The notes below the pieces were generated by a model. It worked only from the letters and a program-made list of their open reading frames with translations, had not been told where the DNA came from and ran no database searches. Made by a program: the position numbers and the translations under genes. A stretch of DNA of 7,530 nucleotides from positions 1 through 7,530 of the forward strand of contig CAMXWI010000040.1 in assembly GCA_947252915.1 (NCBI GenBank). Reading direction: 5' to 3'. The stretch is from an uncultured Lactobacillus sp. GTDB lineage: Bacteria; Bacillota; Bacilli; Lactobacillales; Lactobacillaceae. Position 1 is the stretch's first letter. Each line of letters opens with the position of its first letter. Shown here piece by piece: positions 1-4,691 of this stretch.

Positions 1-42
1 TCGCAACCGTCTCGTGGGCTCGGAGATGTGTATAAGAGACAG
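1..42. other. Illumina Nextera adapter left on contig end
   Basis: Bases 9-42 read as the Nextera read-2 transposase adapter (GTCTCGTGGGCTCGG followed by the 19-bp Tn5 mosaic end AGATGTGTATAAGAGACAG at 24-42). Bases 1-8 (TCGCAACC) occupy the place of the i7 index in such a library molecule. This is library DNA, not genome, and it should be trimmed. Genomic sequence begins at about 43. It is not evidence of a natural Tn5/IS50 element, because no IS50 coding sequence follows and the non-mosaic adapter bases are synthetic. Confidence 0.97.
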
Positions 43-164
43 AAATAAAATAGGCGACTTAATTCAAGCCAATTAGTTACTTTTCGCTCAATTTTAGCGT
101 GTAACCCGATGGTAGTGGTGATTAGTAATATCACGATCAGGATCGCCACTATTATTTTTAACAT
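43..164 (-). CDS. Partial small membrane-anchored protein, N-terminus only
   Basis: A reading frame starts at ATG (164-162) on the minus strand and runs open into the adapter, so only 40 genomic codons survive. The product starts MLKIIVAILIVILLITTTIG, which is one strongly hydrophobic transmembrane segment or uncleaved signal anchor at residues about 2-20. A more polar, basic stretch follows (HAKIERKVTNWLELSRLFY). An excellent Shine-Dalgarno sequence, AAAGGAG, lies at 180-174, nine bases before the ATG, and a promoter-like sequence sits just upstream at 189-217. I do not recognise the family. The gene is transcribed away from the maltodextrin operon and, before the IS arrived, would have been its divergent neighbour. 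The start and gene reality are well supported; the function is unknown. Confidence 0.7.
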
Positions 165-188
165 ATGGGTAGGCTCCTTTCGGCTTTG

Positions 189-217
189 ATTTTAGCATTC
201 TTGAAAGCAACTGACCA
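189..217 (-). promoter_or_regulatory. Likely promoter of the small membrane-protein gene
   Basis: On the minus strand a -35-like TGGTCA (217-212, 4/6 to TTGACA) is followed by a 17-base spacer and a -10 TAAAAT (194-189, 5/6), preceded by an extended-10 TG. The predicted transcript would start near 182, just before the AAAGGAG ribosome binding site at 180-174, giving a very short leader. The call is based only on consensus match and spacing. Confidence 0.5.
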
Positions 218-227
218 CATACGTTAG

Positions 228-245
228 TGTAAGATTTTCATAGGT
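228..245 (+). repeat. Candidate left terminal inverted repeat of ISLre2 remnant
   Basis: TGTAAGATTTTCATAGGT. It pairs with 3228-3245 at 15 of 18 positions. It lies ten bases from the -35 of the divergent membrane-protein promoter. Confidence 0.45.
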
Positions 246-331
246 TGGATGAATAATTCATCTGGTCATGGGGATTTCTTTGTAGACCAATTTTACTTAT
301 TTACAAAAAAAGAAAAGACCATTAGCCTTTA

Positions 332-1044
332 GTGTGTCGAATACTAAGCAAAGGCAGGCCTGCCCTCATAGATATTTTAACAGAAATCGAGCAAAATTTG
401 GTGAAATCAGGCAGTTTATTTGAAGCTGAACAGATTATTTTAAAGGGTGTGCTGGAGTTAGGACAAGCGATCATGCAAAATTTTTTAGAGAGCTTAGATC
501 AAAGCGTCTCATACGCCAGCGGACTACCGAGTAATCAATAAGCAACCACGGATGCTTAACTTTGTTGATCCGGTGGCTTTCCAACGCCGGTATTATCAGG
601 CTGGGCCAAAGAAACGTGAATTTTACTTAGATCACCAATTAAAAATCAAACTACGTCGCTGTTTGTCGCCGAACTACTTAATGATGATGGCTAAGATTGC
701 CCAGATAACTACAATGCGCAATACTGCCGATATTTTAAACCTTATTTTTGACGGTGGAATTACGGTCGATTCAGTAATGCACGCCGTGCATGAGTTAGAA
801 AATCTTAAGTAAATGAACACCAAGCTACTCATCGCTGTACTCCTGAAAATTTAACTATTGAGGGTGATGCCTTTATGATTAAACTCAAAAAGAAGTCAAG
901 CATCTAGGTCGGCTGACCCTTGTACATCATTGTTGGATTTATGAGCAAGTAGCTAATCAAATCATTAATCAGCGTGATTTCCTCATTGTTGGGCATAAAG
1001 AACGGCTTGAATCACGAGTAAATGATTATTTAGATTGTCATTAC
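332..1044 (+). pseudogene. ISLre2-family transposase, 5' half (degenerate)
   Basis: This is the N-terminal half of an ISLre2/UPF0236 DDE-type transposase, broken into four reading frames. Segment one (to 541) reads DILTEIEQNLVKSGSLFEAE and on to SYASGLPSNQ. Its probable old start is at 368, where an ATA now stands; the GTG at 332 has no clear ribosome binding site. A frame change near 541 gives SNHGCLTLLI (541-570). A second change gives PVAFQRRYYQAGPKKREFYL (about 570-812). A third, near 805-810, gives VNEHQATHRCTPENLTIEGD and on to FMIK, ending in TAG at 905-907. A fourth, at the A5 run 887-891, gives EVKHLGRLTLVHHCWIYE and on to YLDCHY (to 1044), where the IS3 copy interrupts it. The IEGDAF motif is typical of the first catalytic Asp region of this family. 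Family assignment comes from remembered motifs. At least four frame lesions make this a pseudogene. Confidence 0.75.
1041..1044. repeat. IS3 target-site duplication, left copy
   Basis: TTAC immediately before the left inverted repeat; repeated as TTAC at 2516-2519 directly after the right end. Four bp is usual for IS150-group elements (3-4 bp). Joining the halves here restores the ISLre2 reading DYLDCHY-KLAGQTI. Confidence 0.8.
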
Positions 1045-1070
1045 TGAAGTGCCCTAGAATTGTTAGACAC
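1045..1070 (+). repeat. IS3 left inverted repeat (IRL)
   Basis: Begins TGAAGTGCCCTAGAATTGTT. It matches the complement of 2490-2515 at 19 of 26 positions, best at the tip (TGAAGT) and at the inner end (GACAC). Confidence 0.85.
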
Positions 1071-1090
1071 AAATCTAACGATTCTGGGGT
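1051..1090 (+). promoter_or_regulatory. Hairpin at IS3 left end covering the orfA ribosome binding site
   Basis: Positions 1052-1067 (CCCTAGAATTGTTAGA) pair with 1074-1089 (TCTAACGATTCTGGGG) across a six-base CACAAA loop. All 16 pairs are allowed in RNA, 14 Watson-Crick and two G-U, and a further G-U closes the stem at 1051/1090. The 3' arm contains GGGG at 1086-1089, the only Shine-Dalgarno-like sequence before the orfA ATG at 1098. The 5' arm contains TAGAAT (1055-1060), which could serve as a -10; a transcript starting near 1067 would lack the 5' arm and leave the ribosome binding site free. Hairpins that block translation from external read-through transcripts are known in other IS elements (IS10, IS50, IS200). 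The role here is inference. Confidence 0.6.
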
Positions 1091-1097
1091 ATTTATT

Positions 1098-1562
1098 ATG
1101 TCTAAATATTCATATCAATTCAAAGTTAGAGCAGTTCAAGACTACTTAAACCAAAGTCATGACTATTCAGTTGTTTGTAAGAAATATGGCACTTCTTACA
1201 AACATAGCTTAATGACATGGGTACAAAACGTTCAAGCATATGGTTATGCGAGTTTGGATCCTAGGCGGAGCCATCGTATTTATTCACTTGATTATAAATT
1301 TCATGTGATTACTTACTACCGTACTCACCAGTTAAGTATAGATAAAGTAGCTGCGAAATTTAATTTGAACCGCACACAAGTTTATTCATGGTATCGTAAG
1401 TATAAAAAAGAAGGAATAGTGGGCCTAAAACCAAAACCTAAAGGCCGACCAAGAGAAACCATGAATAAATGTAAATTGACTAAGAAATCCAAAATCAAAC
1501 CTACTAAAGAGGAACAATATAAACAAAGAATTGCCAACCTAGAATCCAAAGTGGCCGATTAG
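1098..1562 (+). CDS. IS3-family transposase OrfA (prematurely stopped)
   Basis: 154-residue OrfA, the DNA-binding half of an IS3-family transposase. The start chosen is ATG 1098 (MSKYSYQFKVRAVQDYL), with GGGG at 1086-1089 as its weak ribosome binding site; an in-frame codon further upstream lies outside the IS. Two helix-turn-helix units are visible, at residues about 3-50 and about 60-108 (the latter ending WYRKYKKEGIVGLKP). A basic GRPRE segment follows, then a heptad-like region (EEQYKQRIANLESKVAD) of the leucine-zipper type used for multimerisation. The TAG at 1560-1562 cuts the frame about eight codons before the poly-A slippage site (1583-1589). The frame then continues KMEIDILKKY to a second stop at 1593, so the reading is interrupted twice before OrfB can be joined. 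OrfA protein may be made, but the OrfAB fusion should not be. Confidence 0.85.
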   Translation: MSKYSYQFKVRAVQDYLNQSHDYSVVCKKYGTSYKHSLMTWVQNVQAYGYASLDPRRSHRIYSLDYKFHVITYYRTHQLSIDKVAAKFNLNRTQVYSWYRKYKKEGIVGLKPKPKGRPRETMNKCKLTKKSKIKPTKEEQYKQRIANLESKVAD

Positions 1563-1582
1563 AAAATGGAGATAGACATCCT

Positions 1583-1589
1583 AAAAAAA
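1583..1589 (+). other. A7 run at the OrfA/OrfB programmed frameshift site, probably one A short
   Basis: IS3 elements make OrfAB by -1 slippage on an A-rich heptamer. Here OrfB lies in the +1/-2 frame relative to OrfA, not -1. With eight As, OrfA would read LKKILALRQQREKNRH-stop and OrfB (KKNTSPKTAARKEQA) would be in the canonical -1 frame. So a one-base loss in the run is the simplest explanation. This is inferred from reading frames only. Confidence 0.6.
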
Positions 1590-2478
1590 TACTAGCCCTA
1601 AGACAGCAGCGCGAAAAGAACAGGCACTAGCTATCCAAGATCTTAGGCCTAAATATCCATTATCCAAATTATTAACCTATTTCGATATTCCACGTTCGAC
1701 GTTCTACGAACGTCTAAAAGCTGCACAGCACATCGATAAATATTGTCAGGTAAAACGAGAAATTGTGAAGCAATTTAAACGCAGTAAAGGGAATTATGGT
1801 TATCGACGCATCTGGTATTGTCTAAAAAAGAAGGGATTTACTTATTGTCAAGAAACGTTACGGAGATTAATGACTGATATGGGATTGAAAGTAACCGTCT
1901 ACTCAGCTAAAAGTCACTATCATTCGTATCGTGGTCGTATTGGTAGAACCGCTCCTAATCACTTACATCAGCATTTTAATGCAAAGCAAGCATACCAAGT
2001 TCTCCATACGGATATCACTCAAATTTCAATTAATGAACAGATCAAAGGCTATTTATCACCAGTCATTGATGAAGCGAGCGGTGCCGTAGTCGCGTATGCG
2101 ACTTTAATTCATCCTAATATGAATTTAGTTAACACCATGTTGGCTAGCTTGTTTAGCAAACTAACGCAAAGGAGTAATCCTATTTTGCATTCAGATCAAG
2201 GATGGCAATATCAACACCCGTTGTATCAATCATTATTACGTCAACACGGAATTACTCAGTCAATGTCCCGTAAGGGAAATTGTTTAGATAACTCACCATC
2301 AGAAAGTTTCTTTAACTTGATAAAACGCGAGTGTTTGAATCGAGTCGAGATCACTTCATTTAAACAATTTAAAACTGTGATTGATCAATACATTCATTGG
2401 TACAATCAAGTCCGCATTTCAGTCAATAAAAAAAGAATGACGCCAAATGAATATATTCGGAATCATTCCATTCTTTAA
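1585..2478 (+). CDS. IS3-family transposase OrfB, DD(35)E integrase core
   Basis: About 297 codons open from 1585 to the TAA at 2478. There is no start codon of its own with a ribosome binding site, as expected for a product translated only as an OrfAB fusion; the first usable start is GTG 1765. The N-terminal part (KTAARKEQALAIQDLRPKYP, then FDIPRSTFYERLK) is the usual helix-turn-helix lead-in, followed by the GNYGYRRIW box. Counting from GTG 1765, the catalytic triad is Asp83 (HTDITQ), Asp144 (HSDQGWQYQ) and Glu180 (SPSESFFNLIKRE), with 35 residues between the last two. The C-terminus WYNQVRISVNKKRMTPNEYI matches the end of the rve domain. The catalytic core is intact; expression is doubtful because of the OrfA stop and the A-run lesion. 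Confidence 0.88.
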   Translation, partial: KNTSPKTAARKEQALAIQDLRPKYPLSKLLTYFDIPRSTFYERLKAAQHIDKYCQVKREIVKQFKRSKGNYGYRRIWYCLKKKGFTYCQETLRRLMTDMGLKVTVYSAKSHYHSYRGRIGRTAPNHLHQHFNAKQAYQVLHTDITQISINEQIKGYLSPVIDEASGAVVAYATLIHPNMNLVNTMLASLFSKLTQRSNPILHSDQGWQYQHPLYQSLLRQHGITQSMSRKGNCLDNSPSESFFNLIKRECLNRVEITSFKQFKTVIDQYIHWYNQVRISVNKKRMTPNEYIRNHSIL

Positions 2479-2489
2479 AAGTTAGTAAA

Positions 2490-2515
2490 GTGTCCAAAAT
2501 TTTTGTGGTACTTCA
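2490..2515 (-). repeat. IS3 right inverted repeat (IRR)
   Basis: Read from the outside it begins TGAAGTACCACAAAAATTTT and ends GGACAC. It mirrors 1045-1070 at 19 of 26 positions. Confidence 0.85.
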
Positions 2516-2519
2516 TTAC
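2516..2519. repeat. IS3 target-site duplication, right copy
   Basis: TTAC directly after the right terminal ACTTCA, matching 1041-1044. Confidence 0.8.
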
Positions 2520-3208
2520 AAGCTTGCTGGTCAAACGATTTTTTGGCCAGTAATGCTGGTCCAAGTTATGAACCGGCTAAGTTATTAAGTTTAGTTCCTC
2601 AAGGTTGCCCATGGTGAGTACTTTCTTGACCGCTATCATTGCTTACAGAAAATTGAACATACTTTAGGCCAGTAAAACGAATGAACCATGCGAGCAGTTA
2701 AAGCCGTCCGTCATCATGATTAATCAGGGATAAGGTTAATTTTGGATACTTATGAGTCACAAAACTTAACGGAAAAACAAGCAGACGACCTAATGCACTT
2801 AAGAAAGTATCTACAGCGGAATTGGCAGTATGTCCACTTACCACAAATGCGTGGACTTAAGGATATTCATTTAATCGGTTCAGTTGAAAGTTCTCACCGC
2901 GCATTTACTTACCGGATGAAAAAACAGGGCAAGTCATGGACTGAGCAGGGGGGACTAAAGCCATGATTGGTTTAATTAAAGCACGAAACGGCGAACTACA
3001 TGCTAGCTTAAATGCAACTCTAGAACAATTAACTGTTCTTCCTCGAGTAGGTCAAACAAGGCTATTACAGGAAATACATATTCTAACTGGAGAGTTTCTA
3101 AGAAAAGTACCAACAAAGCTATCAGTCGGGGCAGTGCAAGGAATAATTCCGATTGACGTTACCACAAGTAGACCAATTGTACAACTTTTTAAGGTGCTAA
3201 CCCACTAA
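2516..3208 (+). pseudogene. ISLre2-family transposase, 3' half (degenerate)
   Basis: This continues the transposase interrupted at 1044: KLAGQTIF, a frame change, ASNAGPSYEPAKLLSLVPQG, another change near 2605, then HGEYFLDRYHCLQKIEHTLG. In-frame stops follow around 2673-2720 (TAA, TGA, TAA). An open stretch then reads LDTYESQNLTEKQADDLMHL to SVESSHRAFTYRMKKQGKSW, up to a frameshift at the G6 run 2948-2953. The rest reads TKAMIGLIKARNGELHAS and ends VQLFKVLTH-stop at 3208. The LDRYHCLQKIEH box and the SVESSHR...RMKKxGxSW box are characteristic of UPF0236/ISLre2 proteins. Together with the 5' half the ancestral protein would be about 460-470 residues, a normal length for the family. The open stretches at 2742-2966 and 2963-3208 are pieces of this gene, not separate small proteins. 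Confidence 0.77.
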
Positions 3209-3227
3209 AACTGCATATTTAAAGGCT

Positions 3228-3245
3228 ACCTATGAAAACTTGACA
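3228..3245 (-). repeat. Candidate right terminal inverted repeat of ISLre2 remnant
   Basis: The complement reads TGTCAAGTTTTCATAGGT and matches 228-245 at 15 of 18 positions, with 11 perfect in a row. It ends 11 bp before the operator at 3257. The perfect TTGACA inside it (3240-3245) has no suitable -10 at normal spacing. Confidence 0.45.
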
Positions 3246-3256
3246 GATAAAATTTA

Positions 3257-3270
3257 TGCAAGCGTTTGCA
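3257..3270 (+). promoter_or_regulatory. LacI-family operator (MalR-like and/or CcpA cre)
   Basis: TGCAAGCGTTTGCA is a near-perfect palindrome centred on CG, with one mismatched pair. It fits the operators of LacI-family regulators of maltose/maltodextrin genes in Firmicutes and is close to the CcpA cre consensus (TGWAANCGNTNWCA). It overlaps the predicted -35 (3265-3270), so bound repressor would block RNA polymerase. Which regulator binds cannot be told from sequence: the symmetric CAA-CG-TTG core favours a pathway-specific MalR-like protein, and CcpA is possible. Confidence 0.8.
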
Positions 3271-3293
3271 AAAAACAGATAAAAGGGTACACT
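3265..3293 (+). promoter_or_regulatory. Promoter of the maltodextrin operon
   Basis: -35 TTTGCA (3265-3270, 4/6) lies 17 bases before -10 TACACT (3288-3293, 4/6); an overlapping TATAAG (3293-3298) is an alternative -10. Transcription would start near 3300, giving a leader of about 45-60 bases with GGAGG at 3330-3334. The -35 is the right half of the operator, a usual arrangement for LacI-type repression. Confidence 0.6.
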
Positions 3294-3329
3294 ATAAGTA
3301 TAGTTATTTTAGGCTTATTTATTTTTTAT

Positions 3330-3363
3330 GGAGGTTTTATTACTTATGAACAGAAAAAGTTGA
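3330..3363 (+). promoter_or_regulatory. Ribosome binding site and out-of-frame start upstream of the transporter
   Basis: GGAGG (3330-3334) sits 11 bases before ATG 3346. That frame reads ATG AAC AGA AAA AGT TGA and stops at 3361-3363. The transporter frame has TTG at 3360-3362, so stop and possible restart overlap as TTGA. Re-initiation at TTG is possible; a -1 slip on AAAAA (3354-3358) would also join the frames exactly. Confidence 0.65.
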
Positions 3364-4691
3364 ATAAACGTTTGCCTTCGCTTGCGTTTTCGGTATTAAT
3401 GCTAATGACGTTTGGAAACCTAGGGACATCAATGGCCTTCTCTTTGCAGAGTGCGAACATGGGACGAATTTTTCAAACTTTGGGTGCTGATCCAACAAAA
3501 CTTGGCTGGTTCTTTATTCTGCCACCATTGGCCGGAATGGTAGTCCAGCCGCTGGTGGGATATTTTTCTGATCGGACTTGGATTCCTAAGATTGGTCGTC
3601 GACTCCCTTACCTGATTCTTGGAACAATTGTAGCCGTAATCGTTATGTGCTTACTGCCGAATTCCGGTTCATTTGGTTTTAAGACTTCGACAGCACTGTG
3701 GTTTGGTGCGGTGACCATTCTGTTTATGGACTTATCCTCAAATATGTCGATGCAACCATTTAAGATGATGATTTCTGACATGGTGAACGATGAACAGAAA
3801 GACCAGGCTTGGTCATGGCAGACAATTTGGGGGAACATTGGATCCGTTGCTGCTGACCTATTTCCGTTCTTCCTGACTTGGATTGGCATTAAGAATATTG
3901 CGGCAAAGGGTGAATTACCTGACTCTGTTAAGTGGTCATTCTACATTGGTGCTGCTATCCTGGTTGTTTCTTCTATATTTACCATTTGTAAAGTTGACGA
4001 ATATAATCCCGAGACTTATGCCAAGTACCATGGCTTGGACCAGGATGCTAACATTAGTGAAAACTTCTTCACAATTATTAAACATGCGCCGAAGGTCTTC
4101 TGGACTCTCGGAATTGTTGAATTTTTCTCTTGGACTGGGTTCCAGTACCTGTGGACTTACGGTGCCGAAACGGTGGCCCAAAACATATGGCATACAACTA
4201 ATGCTTCTAGTGCTGCTTACCAAGCAGCCGGAAATTGGTTTGGGGTTCTGTCGGCCGTTGAAGTTGCTGTAGCAATTATTTACGGTTTGGTTTTACAAAA
4301 ACTAAATGACCGGATTCGAAAGCCTGCCTACGCCTTAGGGATGATTTTAGGTGCCTTAGGCTTCTGGGGTCTGTCCGTTGCACCGACTAAACTATGGTCG
4401 GTTATTGCCTTTATTGGTATCGGCATGTGTTGGGTTACGATTAACTCTATCCCATTTACTATTTTGACGAATGCCTTGGATGGTAAGCATGATGGCACTT
4501 ACATGGGACTATTCAACTGCTGGATTTGTTTCCCTCAGATTGTTGCTTCGGTATGCTCATTCGCCCTCTATCCATTACTGAGCAATTACATGCCGCACAT
4601 GCTAGTAGTAGCCGCTGTTTTAGCACTGATTGGTTTTTTTGCAGTCTATGTTGTCAAGGAAACCTCTGTCGAAAAAGGAGACATTGAATAA
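3360..4691 (+). CDS. MFS maltose/maltodextrin-type transporter (SLC45/sucrose-transporter-like)
   Basis: A polytopic membrane permease of the Major Facilitator Superfamily, predicted to import maltose or short maltodextrins by cation symport. From the TTG at 3360 it is 443 residues with about 12 hydrophobic segments. The loop after TM2 carries the MFS signature GYFSDRTWIPKIGRRLPYL (residues 67-85), of the SDR-x-GRRxP form seen in SLC45/sucrose-type carriers. The segment FGNLGTSMAFSLQSANMGRI (18-37) is typical of lactobacillar maltose permeases. The start is unclear: the best SD/ATG (GGAGG 3330-3334, ATG 3346) is out of frame and gives only MNRKS-stop. One extra A in 3354-3358 would yield MNRKKLNKRLPS, matching relatives as I remember them. 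The gene may therefore carry a one-base deletion, use TTG 3360 (overlapping that TGA), or rely on slippage. Its TAA overlaps the amylase ATG by one base. Substrate is inferred from the neighbour and operator. Confidence 0.88.
   Translation: MNKRLPSLAFSVLMLMTFGNLGTSMAFSLQSANMGRIFQTLGADPTKLGWFFILPPLAGMVVQPLVGYFSDRTWIPKIGRRLPYLILGTIVAVIVMCLLPNSGSFGFKTSTALWFGAVTILFMDLSSNMSMQPFKMMISDMVNDEQKDQAWSWQTIWGNIGSVAADLFPFFLTWIGIKNIAAKGELPDSVKWSFYIGAAILVVSSIFTICKVDEYNPETYAKYHGLDQDANISENFFTIIKHAPKVFWTLGIVEFFSWTGFQYLWTYGAETVAQNIWHTTNASSAAYQAAGNWFGVLSAVEVAVAIIYGLVLQKLNDRIRKPAYALGMILGALGFWGLSVAPTKLWSVIAFIGIGMCWVTINSIPFTILTNALDGKHDGTYMGLFNCWICFPQIVASVCSFALYPLLSNYMPHMLVVAAVLALIGFFAVYVVKETSVEKGDIE

Larger units (their letters stand above)
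1045..2515 (+). mobile_element. IS3-family (IS150-group type) insertion sequence, 1471 bp
   Basis: A complete element by its ends. Imperfect inverted repeats (1045-1070 and 2490-2515, 19 of 26 matching, outermost TGAAGT/ACTTCA) are flanked by a TTAC target duplication. Two plus-strand genes have the IS3 layout: orfA with helix-turn-helix domains, then orfB with a DD(35)E integrase core. The two are separated by a poly-A run that normally drives -1 frameshifting to make the OrfAB transposase. It sits inside an older ISLre2 remnant, so it arrived later or at least independently. OrfA has an early TAG and the A run appears one base short, so this copy is probably not autonomous. Confidence 0.92.
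228..3245 (+). mobile_element. Decayed ISLre2-family element, split by an IS3 element
   Basis: A degenerate ISLre2 (UPF0236-type) transposase occupies 332-1044 and 2516-3208. It is bracketed by a candidate inverted repeat: TGTAAGATTTTCATAGGT at 228-245 and its near-complement at 3228-3245 (15 of 18 match; the inner 11, TTTTCATAGGT, match perfectly). Subtracting the nested 1471-bp IS3 copy and one 4-bp target repeat leaves about 1.54 kb, a normal ISLre2-family size. Only about 37 bp separates the transposase stop from the right repeat. No matching 9-bp target duplication is visible outside these ends, so the exact boundaries are tentative. The element is clearly non-functional. Confidence 0.55.

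Noticed and set aside
24..42. Tn5/IS50 mosaic end as a natural transposon
   Set aside because: It is joined to the synthetic Nextera tail at 9-23 and no IS50 genes follow; it is library adapter.
248..262. Small inverted repeat GATGAA-TAA-TTCATC
   Set aside because: A six-bp stem with a three-base loop is common by chance in AT-rich DNA and has no T tract.
353..364. Palindrome GGCAGGCCTGCC
   Set aside because: Perfect but isolated, within degenerate ISLre2 5' sequence; no partner site or T tract to suggest an operator or terminator.
1035..1097. Upstream in-frame start for IS3 orfA
   Set aside because: It begins outside the IS, in ISLre2 sequence, and crosses the terminal repeat; ATG 1098 is the IS-encoded start.
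1583..1589. A working IS3 programmed -1 frameshift site
   Set aside because: OrfB is not in the -1 frame here and OrfA already stops at 1560, so normal slippage would not produce OrfAB.
2742..3208. Two separate small proteins (74 and 81 residues)
   Set aside because: They are adjacent frames of one broken ISLre2 transposase joined at the G6 run, with family motifs continuing across.
3240..3245. Perfect TTGACA as the operon -35
   Set aside because: No acceptable -10 at 16-18 bases (3262-3269 is CG-rich operator sequence). TTTGCA/TACACT at 17 bases fits better.
3240..3359. TTG at 3240 as transporter start, adding 40 residues
   Set aside because: It lies upstream of the operator and promoter and would be untranscribed from them; the extra residues read through the operator and leader.
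3608..4272. Overlapping open frames inside the transporter gene on both strands
   Set aside because: No ribosome binding sites or recognisable domains; they are shadows of the intact permease frame.
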